Source of the DNA: Pseudomonadaceae bacterium
GTDB taxonomy: Bacteria > Pseudomonadota > Gammaproteobacteria > Pseudomonadales > Azotimanducaceae
Assembly (NCBI GenBank): GCA_024743175.1
Contig: JANSXA010000002.1
Coordinates: forward strand, 310,001-374,000
Direction: 5' to 3'
DNA: 64,000 nt
The notes under the pieces: generated by a model
What the model was told of the DNA's origin: nothing
Database searches by the model: none
What the model saw: only the letters and a program-made list of their open reading frames with translations
Shown here: in pieces, positions 43,913 through 52,556 of the stretch
Position numbering within the stretch: position 1 is the stretch's first letter
How the letters are laid out: every line of letters starts with the position of its first letter
Program-made: the position numbers and the translations under genes

Positions 43913-43923
43913 GAGACAAGCGC

Positions 43924-43978
43924 ATAGGTTCGTGTCCCTGGGCAACCTAACTAAGAATTGGCGCACCCGGCAGGACTC
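43924..43978. repeat. Direct repeat copy B, overlapping the 3' end of tRNA-Arg
   Basis: 55 bp, 53 identical to copy A. The right 20 bp are the 3' end of the functional tRNA-Arg gene (CCA, discriminator, acceptor strand and part of the T arm). The left 35 bp are its downstream flank. Confidence 0.93.
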
Positions 43979-44035
43979 GAACCTGCAACCCTCTGGTTCG
44001 AAGCCAGATATTCTATCCAGTTGAACTACGGGTGC
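43959..44035 (-). tRNA. tRNA-Arg (anticodon TCG)
   Basis: A complete cloverleaf on the minus strand, 77 nt with an encoded CCA. The acceptor stem GCACCCG/CGGGTGC pairs fully; the D arm contains AACTGGATAG, the anticodon arm is TCTGG-CTTCGAA-CCAGA with anticodon TCG (reads CGA and, by wobble, other CGN codons), and the T arm contains GGTTCGAGTCC. Discriminator base is G. The gene's 3' end is repeated 120 bp further along. Confidence 0.96.
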
Positions 44036-44198
44036 GTAGGGACGGGCATGTTGCCTCAGGGCTGCGGCTGAATCAACTACAACTCATTTTTTGCCAGAGC
44101 CGGTTGGTCGAGCCCAATTCGCAAACTTCTCGACGGGTCTCTGATGCCTCTTTATAGTTTCTGACCACGACTCACTGCCCTAGAAAACCGAGATCAAT

Positions 44199-44912
44199 AT
44201 GCAAAGGCTCTTTCAACAAACAATCTGCGTCGCCCTCCTCCTGTGTCTGCAGGGATGTGAATCCACCGCATTGCTGGATGACCTGCTCAAAACGACCAGC
44301 AGCGGGACGGGCCTATCCAACGACACAATTGCGCAGGGCATGCGGGAAGCGCTTACCGTGGGGTCAGCAAGAGTGGTAGATACACTCGGTACCGAGGGTG
44401 GATTCGCAAACTCAGCCTTTCGGATCCCGCTACCGCAACAACTGCAGGATGCACAGGAGTTTGCCAATCGGTTTGGGTTAGGGGCGCCGTTTGAGACGCT
44501 GGAAGCAAAAATGAATCAGGCCGCAGAAGCCGCCGTGCCCGAAGCCCGCAATCTGTTTGTTGGTGCTATTCGGTCAATGACTTTCGCAGACGTGATGGCA
44601 ATCTACCGGGGTCCAGACGACGCCGCGACCCGGTATCTCAAACAAACCACTCAGGCAACTCTGGATAGCAGGCTGCGCCCCATCATCAATACTCATCTGA
44701 ACAGTGTCGGCGCAGTAAGAGCTTTTCGACAGGCTGTTGATCAGTACAACGCCATCCCACTGGTTAAACCCATAGACGCCGACCTCAATGGTCACGTGAG
44801 TGGCTATGCGATGGACGCATTATTCAACCAGCTGGCGGAAGAAGAAGCAGCTATCCGCCGCGACCCGGTGAAACGCACAACCCAGCTGCTGCGCACGGTA
44901 TTCGGCGCTTGA
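44199..44912 (+). CDS. DUF4197 lipoprotein
   Basis: A 237-residue exported protein with lipobox LQGC (Cys19) and a helical DUF4197 domain over the rest: LSNDTIAQGMREALTVGSARVVDTLGTEGGF, IPLPQQLQ, EAAVPEARNLFVGAIRSMTFADVMAIYRGPDDAATRYLKQTT and a C-terminal DPVKRTTQLLRTVFGA. Gene length is normal. Function is not known for the family; the lipid anchor places it in the envelope. No ribosome site is obvious. Flanking intergenic regions (44036-44198 and 44913-45035) show nothing clear beyond possible promoters. Confidence 0.9.
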   Translation: MQRLFQQTICVALLLCLQGCESTALLDDLLKTTSSGTGLSNDTIAQGMREALTVGSARVVDTLGTEGGFANSAFRIPLPQQLQDAQEFANRFGLGAPFETLEAKMNQAAEAAVPEARNLFVGAIRSMTFADVMAIYRGPDDAATRYLKQTTQATLDSRLRPIINTHLNSVGAVRAFRQAVDQYNAIPLVKPIDADLNGHVSGYAMDALFNQLAEEEAAIRRDPVKRTTQLLRTVFGA

Positions 44913-45035
44913 AACCACCCTGGTAGGCCCGCACCCAATTTCAGGACGTCGCTCAAGCACGATCCCTACGTATCGACTGACCTCGAAATGCTCTTTATAG
45001 TCTGCCCGGGATAAATAATATGAAGCAGGGATCAG

Positions 45036-46613
45036 ATGGCGAATAAAAACAACAAACCGGCCCATTACGAGATCGTAATCATTGGCGCCGGATTCTCAGG
45101 GCTGCTCGCGGCTCACTACCTCAAAGATGCCGGGTTCTCCTCTATCCGCTTGTTCGAAAAGAGTCCTTCGGTTGGCGGCGTCTGGGCCCACGGTGGCGTT
45201 GGCGGTTATCCAGGTGCGGCCTGCGATGTGCCTGCTTACACCTACCTGCCCTTTCTGGATCGCACTGGATTCATTCCATCGAAGAAATACGTCAGCCAGC
45301 AGGAAATTGCTGATTATGCGGAGCTGCTTACCGATCATTGTGATTTACGTGACATGATGGCGTTTTCTAGAGAAGTTGCGGACGTTACCCTCGTTGAAGG
45401 CCACGACAACCTGTGGCAGGTAACAACGCTGAACCCGGTTACCCGGGAAGTTGCAGAGGTGGTGACCTGTCATCACGTTATTGCCGCCAACGGCCCCCTT
45501 TCCAGCCCGAGACTGCCAGAGGTCCCTGGTATGGAGACTTTCACAGGTGAGAGCTTCCACACTGCGCGCTGGAACCCAAACGCTGAGCTGAAAGGTAAAA
45601 ATGTTGGCGTGATTGGCACTGGCGCTTCAGCAGCTCAAGTGATCACAACCATTGTAGACGAAGCTGAACACCTCACGGTATTCCAACGCACACCCACCTG
45701 GGTGCTGCCCCGGGACGACGAGCCTACTCCGCCAGAGATCACCAAAGCCTTTCAGGCTGGCGGCTACGGCGAGGAACTGCGCAAGGTTGACTGGGACAGC
45801 GATAACCCCCCAACAGAAGTGCTGCTGACCTTTGATGACCTGCACGACCCGGAAAAGAACGCTGAGGTCTGCACTATGATCACCGAACGTATCAACGCGG
45901 AGGTTAAAGATCCGGAACTGGCGGCCACTCTGACACCGGACTATCCTTTTTTCTGCAAACGCGCCCTGTTTATCGATGATTATTATTCAACCTTCAATCG
46001 TGATGACATTACCCTGGTGAATGATCCCGGTGGTGTCGTACGCATCCACCCGGACGGTGTTGAACTGGCGAATGGCGCGCGCCACCAGGTCGATGTGCTG
46101 ATTTACGCCACCGGCTTCGACAGCAATCTGATTCCATTTCCGGTGACCGGTCGCAACGGCGTCACGCTTGCGGACGCTTTTGGCGCTGACGAGGATAACA
46201 AGTGGCAGATGACACGGCCGCGTAGCCTCTGGGGTATACACGTTCCAGATATGCCTAACTTCCACATGATGATTGGCCCTCAGAGCCTGAACCCCTATAC
46301 CAATGTCACCCTGGTCTGCGAGGAACAGGCGCGCTATCTGGCAAAGCTACTGTCAGATATGCGTGATCGCGGCGCTCACACCGTCGAGCCCTCGGCCGCA
46401 GCTGCTGATGCCTGGACAGAACTGTGCGAGCAAAGCTCCGAGGGTAAAGTCTGGCTGCGCTGTAACAACTGGTATATGAAAACCACCAAGTCTGACGCTG
46501 CAGCTGGTCGTGAGCGTTCCGCCGGCATGTGGATGGGATCTTACGAGGATTACCTGCGACATCTTGTTGGGCACGAAGGTGGTGAGCGGGATGATCTGCT
46601 GGTGTTTGGCTGA
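45036..46613 (+). CDS. Flavin-dependent monooxygenase, Baeyer-Villiger type
   Basis: A 525-residue class B flavoprotein monooxygenase that would use FAD and NADPH to insert oxygen next to a carbonyl or oxidise a heteroatom. The FAD Rossmann motif is GAGFSG (17-22), the NADPH Rossmann motif GTGASA is near 194-199, and the Baeyer-Villiger fingerprint FxGxxxHxxxW is present: F169, G171, H175, W179. The C-terminal YATGFDSN is the usual second FAD contact. Substrate (ketone, steroid or other) is unknown. It stands alone between a DUF4197 gene and a convergent DUF4105 gene. Confidence 0.92.
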   Translation: MANKNNKPAHYEIVIIGAGFSGLLAAHYLKDAGFSSIRLFEKSPSVGGVWAHGGVGGYPGAACDVPAYTYLPFLDRTGFIPSKKYVSQQEIADYAELLTDHCDLRDMMAFSREVADVTLVEGHDNLWQVTTLNPVTREVAEVVTCHHVIAANGPLSSPRLPEVPGMETFTGESFHTARWNPNAELKGKNVGVIGTGASAAQVITTIVDEAEHLTVFQRTPTWVLPRDDEPTPPEITKAFQAGGYGEELRKVDWDSDNPPTEVLLTFDDLHDPEKNAEVCTMITERINAEVKDPELAATLTPDYPFFCKRALFIDDYYSTFNRDDITLVNDPGGVVRIHPDGVELANGARHQVDVLIYATGFDSNLIPFPVTGRNGVTLADAFGADEDNKWQMTRPRSLWGIHVPDMPNFHMMIGPQSLNPYTNVTLVCEEQARYLAKLLSDMRDRGAHTVEPSAAAADAWTELCEQSSEGKVWLRCNNWYMKTTKSDAAAGRERSAGMWMGSYEDYLRHLVGHEGGERDDLLVFG

Positions 46614-46660
46614 GAGAAAGCCGAAAGCGAGTCAACTACCAGCTCAAGCGCGTATTCAGG

Positions 46661-48616
46661 TCAGTCAAAAAAGACGGCAACCGATGCCGTCAACTGGGTT
46701 CGCGCGTCGAATTTCTCGACAGCCATTCTGATGTCAAAACGAGACTTTGGATTAAACGCGACATCGACCCCCCAGAGCCAGTCTCTTTCACCGGAGGTGG
46801 CCCCCCAGTAACCGCGACCGAACGCGTGCATCTTCCAGTTTTCGGTAACATCCAACACAGCGCCTGCTTCCGTCTGCATGGTCAGGAATTCATCTTCGAT
46901 ACCGCTGCGAGTATGCAGCCTTGCCCCACCCAATCCATATAACAAAGACCTGGAGCCGGTGCGAACAGCTTTTCCCGCTTGGGTTGTGAAGCCAAAATCT
47001 TTGCAGTCTTCACATAAGTTGCTACGGCTCTTGTAATCAACCGCGAGCCCCCACGAACGTACCTTGCCTGTATCAGAGGGGAGAATACTTGTACTTAAGC
47101 TACGCAGCTCGACCAGCACTAGACGATTTAGAGACACCGCAGAATCTTTTATTTTTAATTCAACATCACCCATTGTGAAGTGGGAGACTTCCTGACCTAA
47201 CGCGCGTGGTTCTAAAAAATCGTTATTGGCTATTCTGTATTGCAACAGCTGAAATGGCTCCTGTTCGGCAAGGCCCATACCGACACGAAGAAAAGAAGGC
47301 TTTCGCGCGTTTAGCGGAGACAGATCAGGCATCTCACTGCCAGTAACCGCATTTTCCACGGCCGGTCTTTGAAACAGCTCGTTCAGTATTGTTGCCCGCC
47401 GAGCTTGCGACCTGGTTTTGAGGGTTACATCCGCTTCCTCAAGTTTTGATTTGGCCAGATCAAGATCGATATAGTCGAGAGCCAGCATGAGCGTATCGCT
47501 CGACCTGGAGCTGACGAGCTTTTCTTGCTGTTCCTGTTCAGCGTTTACAAACCTGGAAAACTCTTTTCGTTGCTCTCTTGGCAACAGGTTATATTCGTTA
47601 GAGAACCTCGACAAAAGCGAGGGCTTAAAAGTTTCTTCAACAATCAGCGAACGCCCGGAATCTCGCCCGCGCAGATTACGGATCACCTGAATCGGCTGTA
47701 ACCAGAACCCGTGCGTCTCAGTCAGGTTTCGGTCTGTGGCCAGTTCAATTATGCGAGCAATACGATGGGCGCAATTGTCATTAAAAAAATAGTAATCAAA
47801 TCGAGCGGACCTCATTTCCCAGCTGTGCTCGAGCACAAAATCAAGTTCGGACCGCGACAGCCCTAGCTCAAACTCCCAGGTGTCGCGTAACTGGGCACTG
47901 GTATACAAGTAGCTGTGCAGAAAGTAGTTGTTCTGCGAATAAGATGCGGTGTAACCACCAAACAACCCTTTCAAAATATAAAGTGGATTACCGGGATTAT
48001 CGTTCGCGTCAGCGCCGTAATTTAGAGCGGTATCTAGAGCTGCATGCCGCGAGCCTGAAGTTGAAGTTGGATAATTCAACTTGAGCAACGTATGCCCGTA
48101 GTAGGAAGCCGGGTTGTCGAAATACCCGCTGGCAAAGACCATGGAGACAGACTTCACATCGTTTGGCTGCATCTGCTCAGCGTATAAAGGACAAACCAGA
48201 GATGTATCCAGCTGCGCATCAATTGCTTCAAGCACAAGTCTCGTTCGGGCTGGAAAACGACAGAGAATTTCGGTTCCCTCACCGGTTCGAATGAAGCCGG
48301 CTACAGCTTGCTTAAACGCATGGAACTCTGCATCAGGGTCAACAGCGCCATGATCCAGGATGAAAAAATCTGCGTTCGCTATTTCACTGACGTAACTGCC
48401 GTTGGTTTGAAGATGATAGTAGTTCAGGATCAGCCAGTTCGCGCGAGTAGCGCCAACCAACTCTACCGCCTCTATTCGCTGGAAAGCTGCCTGGCGCTGT
48501 TCAGAAGATAGAGGATCACCGTGCAGTTCTATGGCCCAGGCGGGTGCTTGGTGCAGTGAAAAAAACACATAAAAAAAGACCAGCTTATAAAGCTGGTCTT
48601 TTAACTGCCGAGACAA
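46661..48616 (-). CDS. DUF4105 envelope protein
   Basis: A 651-residue exported protein. The N-terminus is a signal peptide (basic start, LVFFYVFFSL, cleavage near APAWA-I). Residues about 40-330 are the DUF4105 (Lnb N-terminal-like) domain: LCRFPARTRLV, SMVFASGYFDNPASYYGHTLLKLN and YFFNDNCAHRIARIIE carry the conserved Cys and His residues of a papain-like arrangement. The C-terminal about 300 residues alternate polar/hydrophobic strands and end in a Phe (ASVAVFFD), suggesting an outer-membrane barrel. The start is TTG, one base after the DUF3015 stop, so translation is probably coupled; an intrinsic terminator lies inside the signal-peptide codons. Confidence 0.8.
   Translation of the reverse strand: MSRQLKDQLYKLVFFYVFFSLHQAPAWAIELHGDPLSSEQRQAAFQRIEAVELVGATRANWLILNYYHLQTNGSYVSEIANADFFILDHGAVDPDAEFHAFKQAVAGFIRTGEGTEILCRFPARTRLVLEAIDAQLDTSLVCPLYAEQMQPNDVKSVSMVFASGYFDNPASYYGHTLLKLNYPTSTSGSRHAALDTALNYGADANDNPGNPLYILKGLFGGYTASYSQNNYFLHSYLYTSAQLRDTWEFELGLSRSELDFVLEHSWEMRSARFDYYFFNDNCAHRIARIIELATDRNLTETHGFWLQPIQVIRNLRGRDSGRSLIVEETFKPSLLSRFSNEYNLLPREQRKEFSRFVNAEQEQQEKLVSSRSSDTLMLALDYIDLDLAKSKLEEADVTLKTRSQARRATILNELFQRPAVENAVTGSEMPDLSPLNARKPSFLRVGMGLAEQEPFQLLQYRIANNDFLEPRALGQEVSHFTMGDVELKIKDSAVSLNRLVLVELRSLSTSILPSDTGKVRSWGLAVDYKSRSNLCEDCKDFGFTTQAGKAVRTGSRSLLYGLGGARLHTRSGIEDEFLTMQTEAGAVLDVTENWKMHAFGRGYWGATSGERDWLWGVDVAFNPKSRFDIRMAVEKFDARTQLTASVAVFFD
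48571..48602 (-). terminator. Intrinsic terminator inside the DUF4105 signal-peptide codons
   Basis: On the minus strand a 13-bp perfect stem (48574-48586 with 48590-48602, arm core AAGACCAGCTT) with a 3-base loop is followed by seven T. It begins 15 bp after the DUF3015 stop and would end most transcripts there, yet the reading frame of the next gene runs straight through it. Confidence 0.85.
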
Positions 48617-48617
48617 T

Positions 48618-49127
48618 TTAGAGGATTACGTCACAGGCTCCCTGGGAGGCATCAACAACTTCTTTCACATTTCCATAAAGCGCACTGGCTTTTTCGTAAC
48701 GGGATTTTTGAGCATATGAAGCCTCCTGCACCACTTGAGCATACGCGCCCCTTAGTTGAGCATTCAGGTCTGTCTGTACCGAGGAGTCACATAACATGGT
48801 TTCGTTGAGGGCAGTGAGATGGGCGCCGCCACCAACAGCAATGTCCTGCTCCAGACTCGGTAACGTTTCCAGGATCAACCTTGCCGTAGCCACTTTTCTT
48901 GCATTACAAGTTTCAGGTGAACTGATCGCAGAGATGATTGCAGTTACACCAAGGTCCCAGATCACGTTCGAAGTCGCAGCAGCCCAGGTAACATCCTGAA
49001 AAATTGCAGCACCAATGCCACACTCTGAGTAGGGATTTGGACCACTACCTGGGGCTTTGCCTTCCGCTGCAAACGCAGTCGCAGGCATACAGGCAACAGC
49101 GATAATCAACAAAGTTCTTCTCAACAT
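48618..49127 (-). CDS. DUF3015 exported protein
   Basis: A 169-residue periplasmic protein with a signal peptide (MLRRTLLIIAVACMPATAFA) and the DUF3015 domain. Family markers are NPYSECGIGAAIF, TSNVIWDLGVTAI and SSPETCNARKVATARLI. Four cysteines (about 36, 84, 112 and 166) are placed to make two disulfides. Function is unknown; DUF3015 genes are often next to DUF4105 genes, as here. A terminator follows immediately but read-through into DUF4105 is implied. Upstream, 49128-49288 is a plain intergenic region with no gene. Confidence 0.88.
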   Translation of the reverse strand: MLRRTLLIIAVACMPATAFAAEGKAPGSGPNPYSECGIGAAIFQDVTWAAATSNVIWDLGVTAIISAISSPETCNARKVATARLILETLPSLEQDIAVGGGAHLTALNETMLCDSSVQTDLNAQLRGAYAQVVQEASYAQKSRYEKASALYGNVKEVVDASQGACDVIL

Positions 49128-49288
49128 CTAATTCTCTCCGGGGTTAGATAATTTAACAGGTCGAGTCATTCATCTGGCACGACAGAGTGAGTATAGTACA
49201 CAAACAAACATCAGCAGCGGCAATTATATTAACATGCCAGCAAACATGATTGCTTAGGTAGATCCAACCGTTAGGATCAAGAGAAAAG

Positions 49289-50263
49289 ATGGCAAAAAAC
49301 TATATCGTGTACGGTGGTGAACTGAGTTTATTCACCCGCAAACTTGAAGCAGCCATGGACTTCTACGGAGCAGATTATATCCGAGAAGCCAAAACCCAGG
49401 AAAACGCTGAGCTGATTGAACGCCGCTCAGGCACTCATCAGATCCCCGTGTTGTTAACCCCGGAAAACTGGATGATTTGCGATACAACGCCTTTGTTAGA
49501 GATGCTGGACCGCCGTTTCCCGGATCGTGCGATGTTCCCATCCGGTGAACTGGGTGTATTGGTTCACATACTCGAAGAGCATTTTGATGAGTGGATTGCA
49601 CGCGTCATGGTGCACTATCGCTGGCATTACCCGGACAGCGCAAAGTTTGCCGCGCAGCGCATGGCCAACGGCAACCCGGAAGTCGTCAAGCGAATGCTGG
49701 ACTGGGGCCCCAGAGCCTGTCGCGCCACCGGCACGGATTCAGCACAGCAGCGTGATGCCGCAGAAGCTGAATATCTACGCATTCTGCAGGCTGCCGAAAC
49801 ACAGCTCAAACAAACAACTTTTCTGTTAGGTGATCGTCCTACGGCTTTGGATTGTATTGTTCTAGGCGGATTAAGGGCGCATACCCATATGGACCCCGAC
49901 CCCAAAAAGGTGACCGCACAGTTTCCAACGGTTGTTGATTGGGCGGAGCATCGGGCGAACCAGTGGGACGGCACAGGTGAGTTAGCACCATTTGACGCAC
50001 CCACTGATTTTGCCTTACATGTTCTGGGAGAAATGGCTTCAACCTATTCCCCTTATGTCCTGGCTAACCGCGACGCTCAGCGTGTCGGCGCTAAAGCCTT
50101 TCACGTGGATATTTATGGCGAAGACGTCAGCTACCTGTCTCGGCCCTACCCGGAAACGGCACGCAACATGGTGGTTGAGCGCATCAAGAAGCTGGATTCA
50201 ACGCAATATAAACGGGTACAGGCAATGCTCAGTAGCACGGGGTTGAGTGGAACATTTGATTGA
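49289..50263 (+). CDS. Glutathione S-transferase family protein
   Basis: A 324-residue protein with an N-terminal thioredoxin-like GST domain (about 4-82: YIVYGGELSLFTRKLEAAMDF, then HQIPVLLTPENWMICDTTPLLEML, which contains the cis-Pro and the glutathione gamma-Glu contact) and a C-terminal helical domain with FLLGDRPTALDCIVLGGL (about 184-201), the GST folding box. An extra C-terminal stretch of about 80 residues is longer than usual. The catalytic residue at the N-terminus (Ser13/Tyr8 region) is uncertain. Substrate unknown. Confidence 0.85.
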   Translation: MAKNYIVYGGELSLFTRKLEAAMDFYGADYIREAKTQENAELIERRSGTHQIPVLLTPENWMICDTTPLLEMLDRRFPDRAMFPSGELGVLVHILEEHFDEWIARVMVHYRWHYPDSAKFAAQRMANGNPEVVKRMLDWGPRACRATGTDSAQQRDAAEAEYLRILQAAETQLKQTTFLLGDRPTALDCIVLGGLRAHTHMDPDPKKVTAQFPTVVDWAEHRANQWDGTGELAPFDAPTDFALHVLGEMASTYSPYVLANRDAQRVGAKAFHVDIYGEDVSYLSRPYPETARNMVVERIKKLDSTQYKRVQAMLSSTGLSGTFD

Positions 50264-50357
50264 GTAGAGACACTCTGGATTACAGTACTGTTGCACACGT
50301 TTGACAGAAATTGAATTTCGCTTGTTGGCTTTTCAATCATCGGTCCAGCGCTATCGA

Positions 50358-51707
50358 CTACCCAGCACCTCCCAAGGGCCCACCAAAGACATTGTCCGGA
50401 TCATATTTTGCCTTGATAGCAGTCAGCCGTTCCCAGTTGGGTCCGAAACCCGCTTGTGTACGCGCCACATCGTCCCGGTCGAGATAGTTAAGGTAAACTG
50501 TTCCATCAGAGAATTGCATCAGCTTCTCGGCAATAGCGCGGGTCGCTTTCACCGCCGCTTCATCCATCGCGGGATCAACCCAGCCAGTTGAAACCCCAAG
50601 ATTCCAGCGCGCCCTGCGGTTGGAGAAAGCAGTATTGGTTACGCCGATGCGCGCCACCGCCCCACCCAGGGCTTCCATGAAGATCTGCGTGTATTCTCCG
50701 GGGATAGTGCGGATACCCTCGAGCAGCACATCGACCAGATCATCTGACAAGTCGTCCACAAAGATCGACTTCCAGTAATAGCGCCCACCCTTTGGACTGG
50801 CATCAGCAAAGGTTTTCTGAAATTCAACATAGGGCTGGGTATCAACAAAGCCAAAGATCATGTCTCCGAGTTCAAGGCAGGGCTGAAGTTCAGCGCGTGC
50901 CTGCGCTGCTACACCCGTGTGGCAACCAACCATCACTATGGCGTGCTGACCGTGAAACTCTGCAGGAAAAGGTTCAACCGGCGGAACTTTGAGCATAGCT
51001 GGGACGAGACCAAGATCATCGCTGGCATCCTGCATGGTATTCCTCAGGAAGCGCATAACTTCATGTGCCTTCTCGATCGGATACCACGCCTGCCCAACAA
51101 CCACTTCCGGACCAACCGGATGCAGCGCGAAATTGAAACGAGTGACTATGCCGAATTGTCCGCCACCGCCGCGAAGCGCCCAGAATAGATCGGGCAGTTC
51201 TTCTTCGCTTGTCTCTATAATCGATCCGTCCGCCAGCACCACCTGTGCACTCACAAGGTTATCGATCGTCAGCCCCAGCTTGCGAGCAAGAAAGCCGATG
51301 CCGCCACCCAAAGTAAGCCCTCCCGCGCCTGTGCCCGGCTCGACTCCGGCGGTGACGGCAAGGCCGTGTGCCTGCGTCGCCACATCGAGATCGCCCAACA
51401 GCGCGCCGCCACCAACCTGCGCGAACTGGCGCTCCGGATCGACTACAATGGAATTCATCAGGGTAAGATCGATTATCAGGCCATCTTCCGGAAGCGATGC
51501 GCCTGACACCGAGTGCCCGCCTCCGCGAGCGACGGCGGTCATGCCATGCTCGGCAGCGTATCTGACGGCGCGGGACACATCCTCCACACTTTCACAGCAG
51601 GCTATCAGAGCCGGACGGCGGTCTATCATTGCGTTCCAGCCCATGCGCGCAGCATCGAAATCGGCGTGCTTGGCGTGTGTGAGTTGCCCCGTAAATCCCT
51701 CAATCAT
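50358..51707 (-). CDS. FAD-linked oxidase, berberine bridge enzyme-like
   Basis: A 449-residue flavoprotein of the PCMH (BBE-like) family, oxidising alcohols, sugars or phenolics with oxygen. FAD is covalently bound through H65 in RGGGHSVSG. The second covalent site of bicovalent members (a Cys in a GVCPTVG-like loop) is absent: the sequence reads VEPGTGAGGLTLGGG. PCMH motifs GGGIGFLARKLGL and ALRGGGGQFGIVT are intact, and the C-terminal BBE motif ends in KYDPDNVF. It begins divergent from the small gene at 51806. Confidence 0.88.
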   Translation of the reverse strand: MIEGFTGQLTHAKHADFDAARMGWNAMIDRRPALIACCESVEDVSRAVRYAAEHGMTAVARGGGHSVSGASLPEDGLIIDLTLMNSIVVDPERQFAQVGGGALLGDLDVATQAHGLAVTAGVEPGTGAGGLTLGGGIGFLARKLGLTIDNLVSAQVVLADGSIIETSEEELPDLFWALRGGGGQFGIVTRFNFALHPVGPEVVVGQAWYPIEKAHEVMRFLRNTMQDASDDLGLVPAMLKVPPVEPFPAEFHGQHAIVMVGCHTGVAAQARAELQPCLELGDMIFGFVDTQPYVEFQKTFADASPKGGRYYWKSIFVDDLSDDLVDVLLEGIRTIPGEYTQIFMEALGGAVARIGVTNTAFSNRRARWNLGVSTGWVDPAMDEAAVKATRAIAEKLMQFSDGTVYLNYLDRDDVARTQAGFGPNWERLTAIKAKYDPDNVFGGPLGGAG

Positions 51708-51805
51708 GGTATCGCCTCCATTTATCAGAGCAGGCTACCATGCTTGATCTCGGTTAATGAAGGGCAAATCAGACACCCTTCGCTTTGTCGTTTGGAGTTT
51801 CAATA

Positions 51806-51928
51806 ATGTCTGACCAGCATTTTGGCCTCACCTCAAGTCACCACCAGACTACCCACCAAAAAGAACGAACCAACGACGCCGACATCAAAACCTTACGCAC
51901 CCAATCAAACCGTTGGTTTTCGGGTTAA
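51806..51928 (+). CDS. Possible small gene, 40 residues
   Basis: A short open frame with ATG at 51806 and GGAG at 51794-51797, correctly spaced. The product begins MSDQHFGLTS and is rich in His, Thr and Gln, with no recognised motif. It lies in the 314-bp gap 51708-52021 between the BBE-like gene and the basic small protein; I see nothing else supportable there. Confidence 0.35.
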   Translation: MSDQHFGLTSSHHQTTHQKERTNDADIKTLRTQSNRWFSG

Positions 51929-52021
51929 TTGAAGCAAACCGTACATTCCTCAAAAAAAGGCGCATACTCGCCCCACTGTCTGAGTGCTTTTCAGTGCCAG
52001 ACGATTAGAATGAGCAGAGTT

Positions 52022-52162
52022 ATGGCGAAAGGTCAGGATAAACGAGGCCAAGGCAGCAAAACCAAGGCGCAGAGTTCTTTGAAAGAAAAGCGAGCGGTTA
52101 AACGCTCAAAGCGCAACGATTCCAAGTCGACAGACGCTTTTGCTAAGATCAAAACCCCATAA
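52022..52162 (+). CDS. Small, very basic protein (46 residues)
   Basis: A Lys/Arg/Ser-rich peptide, MAKGQDKRGQGSKTK at the start and ending FAKIKTP, with no hydrophobic segment. The MAKGQ start resembles short basic proteins seen in pseudomonads and relatives, whose function is unknown; nucleic-acid or ribosome binding is possible from charge alone. A start at 52010 would add four residues. It is 67 bp upstream of the DUF1488 gene. Confidence 0.6.
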   Translation: MAKGQDKRGQGSKTKAQSSLKEKRAVKRSKRNDSKSTDAFAKIKTP

Positions 52163-52229
52163 ATTATGGCGCTCAGATATTACATGTTGGGAGATTCAAG
52201 CATCTCACGAATCCCTACAGGAACATGAG

Positions 52230-52496
52230 ATGTCAATAACCTTTGAGAACCCCACCCGTCGTTTTGACGAGAGTATCAATTGTATGCGCTTTTCAGGATA
52301 CGACGGGGCAATTGAAGTTTCGTTCTTCCTGAAGGTCGAAGCGCTGGTAAAACTATGTCCGAAACTAAACGAGACTGAGGCCGAAATATTGCAGGCCTTT
52401 GATTTACGGCTGCAGAAAATCCATAAGGCGGCATCAAAAGTCTACGGCCAAAACAGGAAAACCTACGTCTGCACAATTACCAGCGAAGATATCTAG
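52230..52496 (+). CDS. DUF1488 domain protein
   Basis: An 88-residue protein matching the DUF1488 pattern: ITFENPTRRFDE, VRF-like MRFSGYDGAIEVSFF, then a helix (LNETEAEILQAFDLRLQKIHKAA) and a final strand KTYVCTITSEDI. The family is common in proteobacteria, of unknown function and usually single-domain, as here. The ATG at 52230 has ACAGGA upstream; a longer frame from 52140 overlaps the small basic gene and does not extend the domain. Confidence 0.82.
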   Translation: MSITFENPTRRFDESINCMRFSGYDGAIEVSFFLKVEALVKLCPKLNETEAEILQAFDLRLQKIHKAASKVYGQNRKTYVCTITSEDI

Positions 52497-52556
52497 TTTC
52501 GGTAGCTCAATTCTGACCCAAAGCTAGACTTTAAATCGTGCGCAGCGGTTGTTCTC

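Noticed and set aside
43804-44035. A complete genomic island or mobile element at tRNA-Arg
   Set aside because: There is no integrase, excisionase or transfer gene within the window, and the repeats enclose only 120 bp; at most a relic.
50282-50291. ACAGTACTGT palindrome as a LexA box
   Set aside because: The half-sites are in the wrong order and spacing; LexA needs CTGT-N8-ACAG.
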